Counted from the first letter of the stretch, positions 24,153 to 33,991 are shown. The stretch is DNA of 64,000 bases from Pelagibacteraceae bacterium AG-414-E02 (GCA_003214615.1 QCLK01000002.1:62001-126000), one strand, 5' to 3'. The notes: a model not told the origin generated them from the sequence alone. Numbers and translations are program-made.

Positions 24153-25871
24153 ATGAAATATTTTATTAAAACGATTTATTTAGTTTTATTAATTGCAACA
24201 ATTTTATCAACGAATTTTAAATCTTTTGCAAAAGATATAAGCTTTAAATATTCACAAGATGATATTTCTAATTACTTCTCGGGAATCGTGTCATTAAGCC
24301 AAAATGATCCTACTGGCAGTTTTAACTACTTGAGCAAGATACAATCATTAAAAAAAAAACACTCAAATTATAGCACCCAATTTATTCGATCTCTTGTTTT
24401 GCTTGAAAAATTTGATGAAGCTTTTGCTTTTTCAAAAGAGATATGGAGTGAAGATGAATTTTTTTTTGAAGCAGATCTTTTATTAGGACTGCAATCATAT
24501 CTTAAGCAAGATTATAAAAATGCAAAAAAATACTTTAAAAGGTTAAATCAAATTTCTAGAAATAATGTCCTTTTCGGAGATTTTTTTGGGAACATTTTAT
24601 TATCTTGGACAGCAGCTACAGAAAACAATCAAGAAGCTAGCTTTGAATTCCTTGATGAGGTTCCTAAACGTTTTAAAAATTTAAAGTTAATACAAAATAG
24701 TTTCTTGCATTGCTATTTTGATATTCCAAAAACTGAAATTACTTTCGAAAAAATAATTAAAAAAAGAGATTATAGTTTTATAAGATATAATTTTTTTTTA
24801 GCAAATTATTTAATATCTAAAAAAGAAAATTTAGCAGCCGAAATTTTAATCAGGGATGTTAAAAATTCAAACGATTCAAATTTACTTATAAAACAAACAT
24901 TAGATTTTATTGAAAGAGGAAAAAATAAAAAAATAACAAATTTTTTTGATTGTAAAAAACCCGAAGATTCTATTGCTGAAATTTTTTATGTTTTAGCCAA
25001 TATGTATTCGACTCAACAAGATTTTCTAATGTCAAATTTTTATTTAAAAATTTCTTTGCTTCTTAATAGCAATTTCATTCCTAACAAGATTCTATTAGCT
25101 GAAAACTATTTTTACCAAAAAAAATTTGAAAATTCAAAAAAAGTATACAAATCTATTAAAAGGATTGGACCCGTGTATTCATGGTTTGCTTCAAGAAGTA
25201 TAGCTATAATTTTAGCAGCATCGGGAAATAAGAAAGATTCTATTTCGTATTTAGAAAAACAATTTAGCAAGTTATCGAATTTAAATTTTGAACACTATTA
25301 TGAACTAGCAAATTTTTATAAGGATAACGAATATTATGAGGAATCAATAAAATATTATTCTTTAGCTTTAGAAAATATAAAACAAGGACATCGTCTTATT
25401 CCAAAAATATTAGATAGAAGAGGCACTAGCTATGAAAGAAATGGAAATTGGGAAAAAGCTGAAAACGATCTTCTCAAATCTTTGAAACTATTACCAGACC
25501 AACCATATGTATTGAATTATTTGGCTTATAGTTGGATAGAAAAAAAAATAAACATAGATGAAGCATTAGAAATGTTAAAAGAAGCTGCCAGATTAAAGGA
25601 AAATGATGGATATATTATCGATTCATTAGGCTGGGCATATTACGCAAGAAAAAATTATATTGAAGCAGAAAAATTTTTGCAAAAAGCTGTTGAGTTAAAA
25701 CCACTTGATCCAATCATTAATGATCACTATGCTGATAGCCTATGGATGTTGAAAAAAAATATTCAGGCCACGTATGTTTGGAGACGTGTATTAACTTTAG
25801 ATAACACCGAACAAGAAACAAAAGAAAAAATAAAAAAAAAATTAATTTTTGGTATCACTAATAATTTATAG
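24153..25871 (+). CDS. Exported TPR-repeat protein
   Basis: 572 residues. A signal peptide (MKYFIKTIYLVLLIATILST, cleavage near FAKD) indicates export. The rest is helical with several TPR units. The clearest are at the C-terminus: LNYLAYSWIEKKINIDEALEML and IIDSLGWAYYARKNYIEAEKFL, with the W-x2-LG-x2-Y / A-x8-A-F/L pattern. TPR proteins scaffold complexes; in this position in Alphaproteobacteria a large periplasmic TPR protein next to ispE is common. The partner is unknown. Confidence 0.8.
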   Translation: MKYFIKTIYLVLLIATILSTNFKSFAKDISFKYSQDDISNYFSGIVSLSQNDPTGSFNYLSKIQSLKKKHSNYSTQFIRSLVLLEKFDEAFAFSKEIWSEDEFFFEADLLLGLQSYLKQDYKNAKKYFKRLNQISRNNVLFGDFFGNILLSWTAATENNQEASFEFLDEVPKRFKNLKLIQNSFLHCYFDIPKTEITFEKIIKKRDYSFIRYNFFLANYLISKKENLAAEILIRDVKNSNDSNLLIKQTLDFIERGKNKKITNFFDCKKPEDSIAEIFYVLANMYSTQQDFLMSNFYLKISLLLNSNFIPNKILLAENYFYQKKFENSKKVYKSIKRIGPVYSWFASRSIAIILAASGNKKDSISYLEKQFSKLSNLNFEHYYELANFYKDNEYYEESIKYYSLALENIKQGHRLIPKILDRRGTSYERNGNWEKAENDLLKSLKLLPDQPYVLNYLAYSWIEKKINIDEALEMLKEAARLKENDGYIIDSLGWAYYARKNYIEAEKFLQKAVELKPLDPIINDHYADSLWMLKKNIQATYVWRRVLTLDNTEQETKEKIKKKLIFGITNNL

Positions 25872-25880
25872 TTTATTCAA

Positions 25881-26744
25881 GTGAAAAAATTTAAGTTAAA
25901 ATCTTTTTGCAAGATCAATTTAACATTGAGAGTTATAAAAAAAATGCAAAATGGTTATCATAATATTCAATCTTTAGTAACATTTTGCAATTTATACGAT
26001 AGTATTACGATTTCAAATACAAACCATTTACACGACAAAATATTTTTTTCTGGAAAATTTAAGAATGGTATTAGTAAAAAATCTAACACGATAACTAAAC
26101 TTCTATATTTATTGAGAAAAAAAAATTTTTTAAAAAAACAGGCATTTAAAATAAATATAAAAAAAAATATACCACATGGATCGGGTTTGGGAGGCGGATC
26201 GTCTAATGCCGCAACATTATTAAATTTTTTTAACTCAAAAATGCATCTAAGGCTTAACAAAAATCAAATATATAAAATATCCAATCAAATTGGTTTTGAC
26301 ACACCAATCAACCTATATAAGAAAAATACACTGGTAACCGGAAAAAAGGGAAAACTTTTAAGATTTAATAATAAATTAGGCTTAGATATATTGATAATAT
26401 ATCCAAACATAGTTAGCTCAACCAAAAAAATATATGAAAAAAATAAAAAATTTAGTCCCAGAGAAAGTCAAATTAATTTTAATACTAAAAATAAGAAGAA
26501 ATTAATTACTTATCTAATAAATGAAAACAATGATCTTGAGTCAACTGTAATTAAATATTATCCAAAAATTAAAAAAGTTATCAATTTTATAAAATCTCAA
26601 AATGGCTGTATCTTTTCAAGAATTACAGGCTCTGGATCTGCTTGTATTGGAATATTTTCTAGTAAGAAAAATGCAATTTATGCTAAAAAATTGATAAAGT
26701 TAAAATATCCAAAATACTGGAGCGTTATATCAAAAACTATATAA
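25881..26744 (+). CDS. ispE: 4-diphosphocytidyl-2-C-methyl-D-erythritol kinase
   Basis: A 287-residue GHMP kinase with a GTG start. KSFCKINLTLRV is the substrate motif, NIPHGSGLGGGSSNAATLL the ATP loop and ITGSGSACIGIF the third motif. It phosphorylates CDP-methylerythritol in the non-mevalonate isoprenoid pathway, which feeds the ubiquinone side chain and heme O farnesyl groups used by other genes here. Starts 9 bp after the TPR gene; probably same transcript. Very Lys/Asn-rich as its neighbours. Confidence 0.93.
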   Translation: MKKFKLKSFCKINLTLRVIKKMQNGYHNIQSLVTFCNLYDSITISNTNHLHDKIFFSGKFKNGISKKSNTITKLLYLLRKKNFLKKQAFKINIKKNIPHGSGLGGGSSNAATLLNFFNSKMHLRLNKNQIYKISNQIGFDTPINLYKKNTLVTGKKGKLLRFNNKLGLDILIIYPNIVSSTKKIYEKNKKFSPRESQINFNTKNKKKLITYLINENNDLESTVIKYYPKIKKVINFIKSQNGCIFSRITGSGSACIGIFSSKKNAIYAKKLIKLKYPKYWSVISKTI

Positions 26745-26778
26745 AGCAAATCATTTGTGATATATCTCAACATAAATT

Positions 26779-26852
26779 TGGGGCGTAGCCAAGCGGTAAG
26801 GCAGTGGTTTTTGGTACCACCATCCTAGGTTCGAATCCTAGCGCCCCAACCA
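26779..26852 (+). tRNA. tRNA-Gln (anticodon UUG)
   Basis: A full cloverleaf can be folded by eye. Acceptor stem TGGGGCG/CGCCCCA, D arm with AGCCAAGCGGTAAGGC, anticodon stem GTGGT/ACCAC around TTTTGGT (anticodon TTG), T arm CCTAGGTTCGAATCCTAG, discriminator A, and an encoded CCA. Length 74 nt including CCA. The next gene, the CCA-adding enzyme, begins 4 nt after the CCA. Confidence 0.96.
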
Positions 26853-26856
26853 GAAA

Positions 26857-28155
26857 ATGTTTGATAAAATAAAAAATATTGTTTTAAAAATTGATCGTCA
26901 GCTTTATAAAAAATTTGGTTCGGATAAAAGTACTAAATTTCTTGAAAATTTAAATGAAGCACAAATAATTTTTTCATATCTCAATGAAATAGGAAAAGAA
27001 AGCAAAGTTAAATTTGTTGGAGGGTGTGTAAGAAAAGCAATTTGTGGCGAAAATATTGATGATATTGATTTGGCTACAGTTTTTACACCAGAAGAAGTTA
27101 AAAAAAAACTTAATCAAAAAGATATTAAAGTAATTGATACCGGGTTATCTCATGGAACTGTTACTATAATTTTAAATAAAAAGAAATTTGAAATTACAAC
27201 CCTAAGAAAAGATATTTCTACTGATGGTAGACATGCAAATGTGGAGTTTACTTCAAATTGGAAAGAAGATTCTTTGCGCCGAGATTTTACAATAAATGCA
27301 ATTTACGCAGACATGGAAGGAAGAATTTTTGATCCTTTAGAAGGAATAGCTGATCTAAAAAATGGAGAAATAAAATTTATTGGTTCAGCAGAAGAAAGAA
27401 TACAAGAAGATTACTTACGTATTTTACGTTATTTCAGATTTTTTATTCAATATAGTAAATTGGATTATGATCAGGAAATTATTCGTTCAATAAAGTTGCA
27501 TATTGATGGATTAAATAAAATTTCTAATGAAAGGATATTTGATGAGTTGACAAAAATTTTGTCCCTCAAAAATGTATATAACTTATTTTCTAATAACACA
27601 TCACGTGAAATTATTCAAAATATATTTCCACAATTTAAATATTATGAAAGATTAAAAATAATTAACAATTTAAATCAAAAATTAAAGAATAACTTTGATA
27701 ATTATTTAATTTTGGCTGCACTTATTTTAGACGATACAAACAATTATGAATATTTTTGTCACAAATATAAAACATCTAACAATATTAAAAATAGATTTGA
27801 AAATATTTCAAAAAATTTTGAAAGTCTTAAAAACAAAAAATTTTATACAGAAGAAAATATTAAAAAAATGATTTATTTATCAAATAAAAAATACGTTAAA
27901 GATTTGCTACTTCTTTCAATATGCATAAATAAAAAAATAAATATTTTAGAAATAGAAAAATTAATTGAATATGTTGCTAAATGCGAAGTGCCTAAATTTC
28001 CTATTTCTGGAGACTATCTCAAAAAATATGGATATGAAACTGGAGAAATGTTGGGCAAAAAACTCAAATCATTAGAAGAAAAATGGATTGAAAATGATTT
28101 TATTATAGAAAAAAAAATAATAGAAAAATCTTTAAATAAAGCTAGAAAAAATTAA
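26857..28155 (+). CDS. cca: CCA tRNA nucleotidyltransferase
   Basis: A 432-residue class II nucleotidyltransferase. VKFVGGCVRKAICGENIDDIDLAT has the GG and metal-binding DxD motifs, SLRRDFTINAIYAD the RRD motif, and EDYLRILRYFRFFIQY the following nucleotide-selecting helix. It adds or repairs the tRNA 3' CCA end. Poly(A) polymerase is a possible alternative but less likely by motif. The ATG is 4 nt after a tRNA; no in-frame ATG, GTG or TTG occurs before the GG motif, so this start stands although it has no SD. Confidence 0.87.
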   Translation: MFDKIKNIVLKIDRQLYKKFGSDKSTKFLENLNEAQIIFSYLNEIGKESKVKFVGGCVRKAICGENIDDIDLATVFTPEEVKKKLNQKDIKVIDTGLSHGTVTIILNKKKFEITTLRKDISTDGRHANVEFTSNWKEDSLRRDFTINAIYADMEGRIFDPLEGIADLKNGEIKFIGSAEERIQEDYLRILRYFRFFIQYSKLDYDQEIIRSIKLHIDGLNKISNERIFDELTKILSLKNVYNLFSNNTSREIIQNIFPQFKYYERLKIINNLNQKLKNNFDNYLILAALILDDTNNYEYFCHKYKTSNNIKNRFENISKNFESLKNKKFYTEENIKKMIYLSNKKYVKDLLLLSICINKKINILEIEKLIEYVAKCEVPKFPISGDYLKKYGYETGEMLGKKLKSLEEKWIENDFIIEKKIIEKSLNKARKN

Positions 28156-28628
28156 ATGTATTTTATATCTGTAATTTCAAAATTTTTTTCACCCGATGGT
28201 GTGCTAACCGATACTAGATCTTTTTTCTTTTTTCCTATTAAAGCCTTTCCAATTGGCGATCTGAAGTAAATAAAATTTTTTGCTATATCTGCCTCATCTT
28301 TACCGACTATTTTGTAGATATTTTTTTCATTATTTTCTAAATTTGTTACATGTACAGTTGAACCAAATATAACATTATCTTTTTTTTCTAATGTAGTTAC
28401 GTCAACGACATTCGCTCTCGCAATTAAGTCATTTATTTCAATAACTCTACCTTCCATTTTTGCCTGCTCTTCTTTCGCAGCATGATATTCTGCATTTTCT
28501 TTTAAGTCACCATGCGCTCTAGCTTCAGCAATCGCTTGAACTATTTTTGGTCTTTTAATTTTTTTTAATTCTTCTAATTCTTTTTTTAATTTTGCTAGTC
28601 CTTGGGATGTAATTGGTTCTTTATCCAT
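28152..28628 (-). CDS. greA: Transcription elongation factor GreA
   Basis: 158 residues. The N-terminal antiparallel coiled coil runs from LAKLKKELEELKKIKRPKI through DLKENAEYHAAKEEQAKMEGRV, with the acidic tip (D, E) that enters the RNA polymerase channel. The C-terminal FKBP-like domain holds YFRSPIGKALIGKKKKD. It rescues backtracked RNA polymerase by stimulating transcript cleavage. Full length. Shares a TTAA stop overlap with cca. Confidence 0.95.
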   Translation of the reverse strand: MDKEPITSQGLAKLKKELEELKKIKRPKIVQAIAEARAHGDLKENAEYHAAKEEQAKMEGRVIEINDLIARANVVDVTTLEKKDNVIFGSTVHVTNLENNEKNIYKIVGKDEADIAKNFIYFRSPIGKALIGKKKKDLVSVSTPSGEKNFEITDIKYI

Positions 28629-28631
28629 ATA

Positions 28632-29441
28632 TTATTTCCATTTTGCCAATGGCGGCATAGACATTAAAATTGCTTCTGGATTGCCACCGCTATTCAATCC
28701 AAATTTAGTTCCACGATCATATAATAAATTAAATTCTACGTACCTTCCTCGTTTTAGTAATTGGAATTCTTTTTCCTTTTTTGTCCATTTTTTATGCATT
28801 TTATTCTTTACTATTATGTATACTAAATGAGCAAATGTACTTCCCACGTCTTTGGTGAATGAAAAATCTTTTTCCCAGTCGTCCATTTTATAATCAAAAA
28901 ATATACCTCCAATACCACGAGGTTCACCTCTGTGTGGCAAATAAAAATATTCGTCACACCATTTTTTATATTTTTTATAATACTTTTTATTATGTAAATT
29001 GCACATTTTTTTTAATTTGTTATGAAAATATTTTTTCTCTTTATTATCTATAATGTTCGGGGTCATATCTATACCACCGCCAAACCAATTTTTTTTCGTA
29101 CAAATAAATCTAGTATTAAAGTGCATTGCTGGAATTTTTGGATTTTTTGGATGAAGTACAACCGAAATCCCAGAAGACCAAAAATGAGTACTGGCACTTG
29201 TTCCTGGAATTTTTCTTGCAAATTTTTTAGAAAATTGACCCATAACATTGGAAAAAGCAACTCCACCCTTTTCAATTACGTTACCATTTATAATTCTAAA
29301 TTCTCCATGCTTCCATTTATTTTTTTTAAATTTAACACTAGATCCGTATTCCTTTTCTAGTTGTTCAACATTATTACAAATTATATTTTGAAGGTTTAAA
29401 AACCATTCTTTTGCTAATTTTTGTTTTTTTTTTATTTTCAT
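28632..29441 (-). CDS. hemF: Oxygen-dependent coproporphyrinogen III oxidase
   Basis: 269 residues. The core has GVAFSNVMGQFSKKFA, STHFWSSGISVVLHPKNPKIPAMHFNTRF, WFGGGIDMTPNI and the C-terminal GRYVEFNLLYDRGTKFGLNSGGNPEAILMSMPP, all conserved in HemF. It converts coproporphyrinogen III to protoporphyrinogen IX using O2, in line with an obligately aerobic life. It supplies heme for the oxidase and bc1 complexes. Follows trmL by 4 bp on the same strand. Confidence 0.94.
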   Translation of the reverse strand: MKIKKKQKLAKEWFLNLQNIICNNVEQLEKEYGSSVKFKKNKWKHGEFRIINGNVIEKGGVAFSNVMGQFSKKFARKIPGTSASTHFWSSGISVVLHPKNPKIPAMHFNTRFICTKKNWFGGGIDMTPNIIDNKEKKYFHNKLKKMCNLHNKKYYKKYKKWCDEYFYLPHRGEPRGIGGIFFDYKMDDWEKDFSFTKDVGSTFAHLVYIIVKNKMHKKWTKKEKEFQLLKRGRYVEFNLLYDRGTKFGLNSGGNPEAILMSMPPLAKWK

Positions 29442-29445
29442 ATTT

Positions 29446-29895
29446 TTATAAGCAAGAATTTTGCCTTAAAGCTTCTGACAGGGTAATAGCTGCAGCCATG
29501 CCTATATTTAGGGATCTTGCGTTTTTTTTTAAGGGAATTTTTAAACTTTGATAACATTTATTATGCACAATCTTTGGAACACCTTCACTCTCCCTACCAA
29601 AAAGCAATGTATCTTTTGGTTTAAACTTAAAACTATTATAATTTTTTTTAGCCTTTGTAGTCATAAGTATAACTCTTGTATTTTTTTTCTTAATTAAAAA
29701 TTTTTCGTATGATTTGTAGGTTATTATTTTGCTTTTATCTAAATAATCCATAGCAACTTTTTTTAATCTTTTGTCATCGAGATAGAAGCCGCAAGGTTCT
29801 ATTATTTCTAGAGTTGCATCAAAACAAGAGCATAAACGAATTATAGCAGCAGTGTTTTGAGGTATATCAGGTTGATATAAAGCAATATTAAACAT
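29446..29895 (-). CDS. trmL: tRNA (cytidine/uridine-34-2'-O)-methyltransferase TrmL
   Basis: 149 residues of SPOUT fold. The start LYQPDIPQNTAAIIRLCSCFDATLEIIEP, the middle LLFGRESEGVP and the end LKIPLKKNARSLNIGMAAAI form the deep knot that binds SAM. It methylates the wobble ribose of tRNA-Leu isoacceptors in characterised bacteria. Single-domain size is normal. Divergent from petA across about 100 bp. Confidence 0.9.
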   Translation of the reverse strand: MFNIALYQPDIPQNTAAIIRLCSCFDATLEIIEPCGFYLDDKRLKKVAMDYLDKSKIITYKSYEKFLIKKKNTRVILMTTKAKKNYNSFKFKPKDTLLFGRESEGVPKIVHNKCYQSLKIPLKKNARSLNIGMAAAITLSEALRQNSCL

Positions 29896-29946
29896 ATTCT
29901 AATTGTGCATTAATTTGTGTGTCATTCTGACCCTAGCAAATTTATA

Positions 29947-29975
29947 TTAATTGTAATTAATTCATAATATATACT
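29947..29975 (+). promoter_or_regulatory. Candidate petABC promoter
   Basis: TATACT at 29970-29975 with TTAATT 17 bp upstream (29947-29952). The -10 is good, the -35 poor. Predicted transcript start about 13 nt before the petA ATG. The position in the trmL/petA divergent spacer makes a promoter necessary; the exact boxes are uncertain. Confidence 0.35.
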
Positions 29976-29994
29976 ACATAAAGGCTTCAAATAT

Positions 29995-30507
29995 ATGAGC
30001 AATAAAATAAAGCCAAAAAGAAGAGATTTTCTATTTACAGCAACCTATACAATAGGAGCGGTCGGTTTGGGCGCGGCCATTTGGCCATTGGTAGACCAAA
30101 TGAATCCAGATTCTTCTGTAAAAGCATTATCAACAACTGAAGTTGACATTAGTACAGTAGAACCAGGGAAAACTATAACTGTATTATGGAGAGGCAAACC
30201 AATTTTTATTAGAAGAAGAACTAAAAAAGAAATAGAGGAAGCAGCCAAAGTAGATCTAAAAGATTTAAAAGATCCTGAAAAAGATTCGGATAGAGCAAAA
30301 AATCCTGAATGGTTGGTTATGGTTGGTGTTTGCACGCATTTAGGGTGTGTCCCATTAGGCGATAAAGGAGATTATAATGCTTGGTTCTGTCCATGTCATG
30401 GTTCACATTATGATACTTCGGGTCGAATTAGAAAGGGACCTGCTCCAACAAATTTAGAAATACCTAAATATGAATTCGTTAATAATAATATAATTAAAAT
30501 AGGCTAG
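29995..30507 (+). CDS. petA: Ubiquinol-cytochrome c reductase Rieske iron-sulfur subunit
   Basis: 170 residues. The N-terminal [18 protein letters not shown] is a Tat-type signal anchor. The [2Fe-2S] site is complete: CTHLGCVP and CPCHGSHYD, two Cys and two His plus the disulfide Cys pair. It transfers electrons from ubiquinol to cytochrome c1 at the outer face of the membrane. First gene of petABC. The AAGG before the ATG may be the SD. Confidence 0.96.
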   Translation: MSNKIKPKRRDFLFTATYTIGAVGLGAAIWPLVDQMNPDSSVKALSTTEVDISTVEPGKTITVLWRGKPIFIRRRTKKEIEEAAKVDLKDLKDPEKDSDRAKNPEWLVMVGVCTHLGCVPLGDKGDYNAWFCPCHGSHYDTSGRIRKGPAPTNLEIPKYEFVNNNIIKIG

Positions 30508-30514
30508 TTTTAAG

Positions 30515-31801
30515 ATGAGTGAAAATAAATATATTCCAAAAACAAAATTAGCCAAATGGTTTGACAGTCGTTTACCTTTATTGTCCCTTTCTCATCATTT
30601 AAAGGAATATCCTACACCAAAAAATTTAAATTATTGGTGGACATTCGGTGGAATATTAACCTTTTGTTTGATCACTCAGATTATCACTGGAGTAATATTA
30701 GGTATGCACTATGTGGCCCATACGGATCATGCATTTGAAAGTATCGAGCACATCATGCGAGATGTTAATTATGGTTGGTTGCTTAGATATGTACATGCAA
30801 ATGGTGCTTCAATGTTTTTTTTAGCAGTTTACATTCATATTTTTAGAGGTTTGTTCTATGGTTCATATAAAGCTCCAAGAGAGGTTATTTGGATAATCGG
30901 AGTAATTATTTATTTACTAATGATGGCTACAGCTTTTATGGGTTATGTTTTGCCTTGGGGGCAAATGAGTTTTTGGGGAGCAACTGTAATAACAAATCTA
31001 TTTAGCGCAATACCTTTAGTTGGAGAAAGTATTACAACATGGCTTTGGGGAGGGTATGCTGTCGACAATCCAACTTTGACCAGGTTTTATGCTTTACATT
31101 ATTTACTTCCATTTTTAATTTTTGGTTTAATTATACTTCATATTTGGGCTCTACACGTTCCAGGAAATAACAACCCAACAGGAATTGATGTTAAGAAAAA
31201 TAGTAACGAAACTATGCCATTTCATCCATATATGGTCATGAAAGATATAACTGCTTTATTAGTTTTTATAATTATATTTTTTTGGTTTGTATTTTTTGCA
31301 CCAAATGCTTTAGGGCATCCAGATAATTACATTGAAGCTAATCCATTAGTAACTCCAACACACATTGTTCCCGAGTGGTACCTATTACCTTTTTATGCAA
31401 TTTTAAGAGCTATACCTAGCAAACTTGGAGGAGTTATCTTTATGTTTGCTGCAATTTTTGTATTAGTTTTGTTACCATGGCTTGATACATCAAAAGTTAG
31501 ATCTTCAACATTTAGACCACTATATAGAAAGTTTTTCTGGGTTTTGGTGGTTACAGTTATTTTATTAGGATACCTAGGAGCAAAACCTCCTGAGGGGATT
31601 TATTTAGTTTTGTCGAGAATAGCAACAGCGTATTACTTTATTCATTTTTTAATATTACTACCCGTGCTTGGGCGTTATGAAAAAACAGATCCATTACCAA
31701 TGAGCATTTCCGATCCAGTTTTAGATAAACCTGGTTTAATTGATAAGTTTAAAAAAGCAGCAGGACAATATGAAGGTGATAATGTTGGGTCTTTTAAATA
31801 G
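30515..31801 (+). CDS. petB: Cytochrome b of the bc1 complex
   Basis: 428 residues, eight helices. Heme ligands are the H-x13-H pairs in the second and fourth helices ([22 protein letters not shown] and [24 protein letters not shown]). The Qo site motif is [15 protein letters not shown]. It oxidises ubiquinol and reduces quinone in the Q cycle. It starts 7 nt after petA. Its 3' end overlaps the start of cytochrome c1 by 20 bp. Confidence 0.96.
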   Translation: MSENKYIPKTKLAKWFDSRLPLLSLSHHLKEYPTPKNLNYWWTFGGILTFCLITQIITGVILGMHYVAHTDHAFESIEHIMRDVNYGWLLRYVHANGASMFFLAVYIHIFRGLFYGSYKAPREVIWIIGVIIYLLMMATAFMGYVLPWGQMSFWGATVITNLFSAIPLVGESITTWLWGGYAVDNPTLTRFYALHYLLPFLIFGLIILHIWALHVPGNNNPTGIDVKKNSNETMPFHPYMVMKDITALLVFIIIFFWFVFFAPNALGHPDNYIEANPLVTPTHIVPEWYLLPFYAILRAIPSKLGGVIFMFAAIFVLVLLPWLDTSKVRSSTFRPLYRKFFWVLVVTVILLGYLGAKPPEGIYLVLSRIATAYYFIHFLILLPVLGRYEKTDPLPMSISDPVLDKPGLIDKFKKAAGQYEGDNVGSFK

Positions 31802-32657
31802 AATAATTTTAACAATTTTAATTTCAATAATTACTACTTTGTCCTTTGCTGATGATCAACATTCGCACGGAGCAAATACAAATTATTTAAATACAGATTG
31901 GAGTTTTAAAGGAATTTTTGGAACATTTGACCGCGCTTCACTTCAAAGAGGTTATCAAGTCTACCAAGAAGTTTGTGCCGGTTGCCACTCTGTACAACAT
32001 TTAAGTTACAGAAATTTATCTGAAAAGGGTGGCCCTGAGTTTTCCGTTGAAGAAGCCAAGGCTATTGCATCTCAATTTGAAGTAGAAGATGGACCTAATA
32101 GTGATGGGGAAATGTTTATGAGACCAGCGAGATTATCAGATAAATTTGTAAAACCTTTTCCCAACGTTGAAGCTGCAACAGCAGCAAATGGTGGGGCATA
32201 TCCTCCAGATATGTCTGTTTTAACAAAAGCAAGGGCAGGTGGAGCAGATTATATTTACTCTCTTCTTTTGGGATACGAAGATCCCCCAACAGGTTTTGAG
32301 CTTGATGATGGCGTTTATTACAATAAATATATGGCAGGAAACAAAATTAAAATGTCAGCACCACTTATGGATGGTATTGTAGAATATGCTGATGGCACTG
32401 AAGCAACAACAGCACAAATGTCAAAAGATGTAACCACATTTTTAGTTTGGGCTGCTGAACCACATCTAGAAGCCCAGCACCGCATGGGTTTTACAGCTAT
32501 TATATATTTAATTATACTTTTAACTTTAGTTTATATGAGTAAACAAAAAGTATGGTCACGATTTGGTTCAAAGAAAGAATTAGAAGAAGAAACTTTTGAT
32601 AAAGTTGAAAAAGCTGTAACAGAATACGAAGGGGAAGATCCCAAAACTTTTAAATAA
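31782..32657 (+). CDS. petC: Cytochrome c1
   Basis: 291 residues from the ATG at 31782, chosen because GAAGG lies just upstream and because it gives a normal signal peptide ([20 protein letters not shown]). The track start at 31740 is within petB. Heme c site CAGCH with [16 protein letters not shown] before it; the axial Met is in [10 protein letters not shown]. The C-terminal anchor is [20 protein letters not shown]. It takes electrons from the Rieske protein. Ends the classical pet operon; two tiny ORFs follow. Confidence 0.95.
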   Translation: MLGLLNRIILTILISIITTLSFADDQHSHGANTNYLNTDWSFKGIFGTFDRASLQRGYQVYQEVCAGCHSVQHLSYRNLSEKGGPEFSVEEAKAIASQFEVEDGPNSDGEMFMRPARLSDKFVKPFPNVEAATAANGGAYPPDMSVLTKARAGGADYIYSLLLGYEDPPTGFELDDGVYYNKYMAGNKIKMSAPLMDGIVEYADGTEATTAQMSKDVTTFLVWAAEPHLEAQHRMGFTAIIYLIILLTLVYMSKQKVWSRFGSKKELEEETFDKVEKAVTEYEGEDPKTFK

Positions 32658-32755
32658 TTTAAATTCATAAGGGTGCGACAAAAAATTTCAATTTCAATTT
32701 TTTTTTAAGATTTTTTTCATATTTTAAACACAATCTAATACTAAATAAACGTTAA

Positions 32756-32830
32756 ATGCGTCTCAAAATATTTTACACTTTTATTTTATTATATTGGACT
32801 GTTTTAGTTTTTGGTCCATTTATTCAGTAA
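32756..32830 (+). CDS. Tiny hydrophobic ORF 1 after petC (24 residues, hypothetical)
   Basis: ATG to TAA, 24 codons. The peptide starts MRLKIFYTF and ends VFGPFIQ: a basic N-terminus followed by one helix-length hydrophobic stretch with Trp, typical of tiny membrane subunits. No SD is visible. The second tiny ORF begins 3 bp after its stop. I recognise no family. The T-rich sequence favours Phe/Leu by chance, so this remains a hypothesis. Confidence 0.35.
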   Translation: MRLKIFYTFILLYWTVLVFGPFIQ

Positions 32831-32833
32831 TTT

Positions 32834-32911
32834 ATGACTAAAATACTATTTTTGTCTTCCTGGTCTCTTGTTATAGCGTTTTTTGCTGCAGCAACAATTT
32901 TGTCTTTTTAA
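32834..32911 (+). CDS. Tiny hydrophobic ORF 2 after petC (25 residues, hypothetical)
   Basis: ATG to TAA, 25 codons. It starts MTKILFLSSWSLVIAFF and then has AAATILSF: one membrane helix with a short polar N-terminus. The Ala-rich stretch uses GCT, GCA, GCA and ACA codons, not a simple T run. Its stop lies 4 bp from the ychF stop on the other strand, the same tight convergent spacing as other real gene pairs here. Function unknown; a small bc1 subunit is an inference from position. Confidence 0.4.
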   Translation: MTKILFLSSWSLVIAFFAAATILSF

Positions 32912-32915
32912 AAAC

Positions 32916-33989
32916 TTAACTTCCAACTCTGAAGTACATTACATCTCCGTCATTAACCAAGTAATCTTTTCCTTCAAGCCGTAACTTTCCGGCATTTTTA
33001 CATTCATTAAAACCTTTGTACTTTATAAAGTCTTCGTGTGTTACTGTTTCAGCTCTAATAAATTTTTTTTTAAAATCAGTGTGAATCACGCCAGCAGCAT
33101 CAACCGCTTTTGAGTTTTTTTCAATAGTCCAAGCTCTACTTTCTTCAGGACCAGAGGTGAAAAAAGTGCTAAGACCCAGAGTTTCATAACCAGTTTTAAT
33201 TAAATTATCTAAACCAGTACTTTTTATTCCTGATTCAAGCATAAAATCTTTACGATCTTTTGTTTGAAGGTTCATAATTTGGTCTTCAATATCAGCGCAT
33301 ACAATAATTATATTTTCCTCAGAAAACTTTTTTTTACAAGCATCCGAATATTTATTTCCATTGGGCAAGCTTTTTTCGTCAACATTACAAACAATTATTT
33401 TTGGTTTAAGAGATAAAAGACCTGATTTTTTTATTATATCTTTACTATAATTTTTCTTTAATTCGTCTGGTCTTTTTCCGCTGTTAATTAATTTTTGGCA
33501 TTCTTCTAAAAATTTTAATTCGTCTTTTTCTAATTTTTTTTTATTACTTTTTTCCAGTCTTTTTTGAAGAGATTCTAAATCAGATAACAGGATTTCAGTT
33601 TCAATAATTTCAAGATCCCTTATTGGATCTACATCTTTATTTACATTTTGTATTTTTTCAGAGTCAAAACAGCGTGTAAGATGAATAATAGTATCTACTT
33701 GTCTAACATGAGAAAGAAATTTGTTTCCCAATCCCTCTCCCTTAGAAGCCCCCTTAACTAGGCCAGCAATATCTACAAAAGTAATGGCTGCATTAATTGT
33801 TTTAGTAGATTTAGATATCACAGATATTTTATCTAATCTTTCATCAGGTACAGAAACTATCCCGACATTTGGATCAATGGTACAAAAAGGAAAATTTTCT
33901 GCTTGAGCTTTTTTGGATGTGCTCAGGGCATTAAATAAAGTTGACTTACCAACGTTGGGCAATCCAACTATTCCGCACTTAAAACCCAT
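32916..33989 (-). CDS. ychF: YchF/OLA1-type ATPase
   Basis: 357 residues of the Obg-related family. P-loop [11 protein letters not shown], switch [21 protein letters not shown], and the altered G4 motif NVDE in place of NKxD, which gives ATP rather than GTP preference. The C-terminal TGS domain ends [21 protein letters not shown]. It associates with ribosomes and stress responses. It follows pth by 2 bp, the common pth-ychF pair. Confidence 0.95.
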   Translation of the reverse strand: MGFKCGIVGLPNVGKSTLFNALSTSKKAQAENFPFCTIDPNVGIVSVPDERLDKISVISKSTKTINAAITFVDIAGLVKGASKGEGLGNKFLSHVRQVDTIIHLTRCFDSEKIQNVNKDVDPIRDLEIIETEILLSDLESLQKRLEKSNKKKLEKDELKFLEECQKLINSGKRPDELKKNYSKDIIKKSGLLSLKPKIIVCNVDEKSLPNGNKYSDACKKKFSEENIIIVCADIEDQIMNLQTKDRKDFMLESGIKSTGLDNLIKTGYETLGLSTFFTSGPEESRAWTIEKNSKAVDAAGVIHTDFKKKFIRAETVTHEDFIKYKGFNECKNAGKLRLEGKDYLVNDGDVMYFRVGS

Positions 33990-33991
33990 TG

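Noticed and set aside
29022-29360. Plus-strand ORF of 112 aa opposite hemF
   Set aside because: hemF motifs on the other strand are unmistakable; this frame is a shadow.
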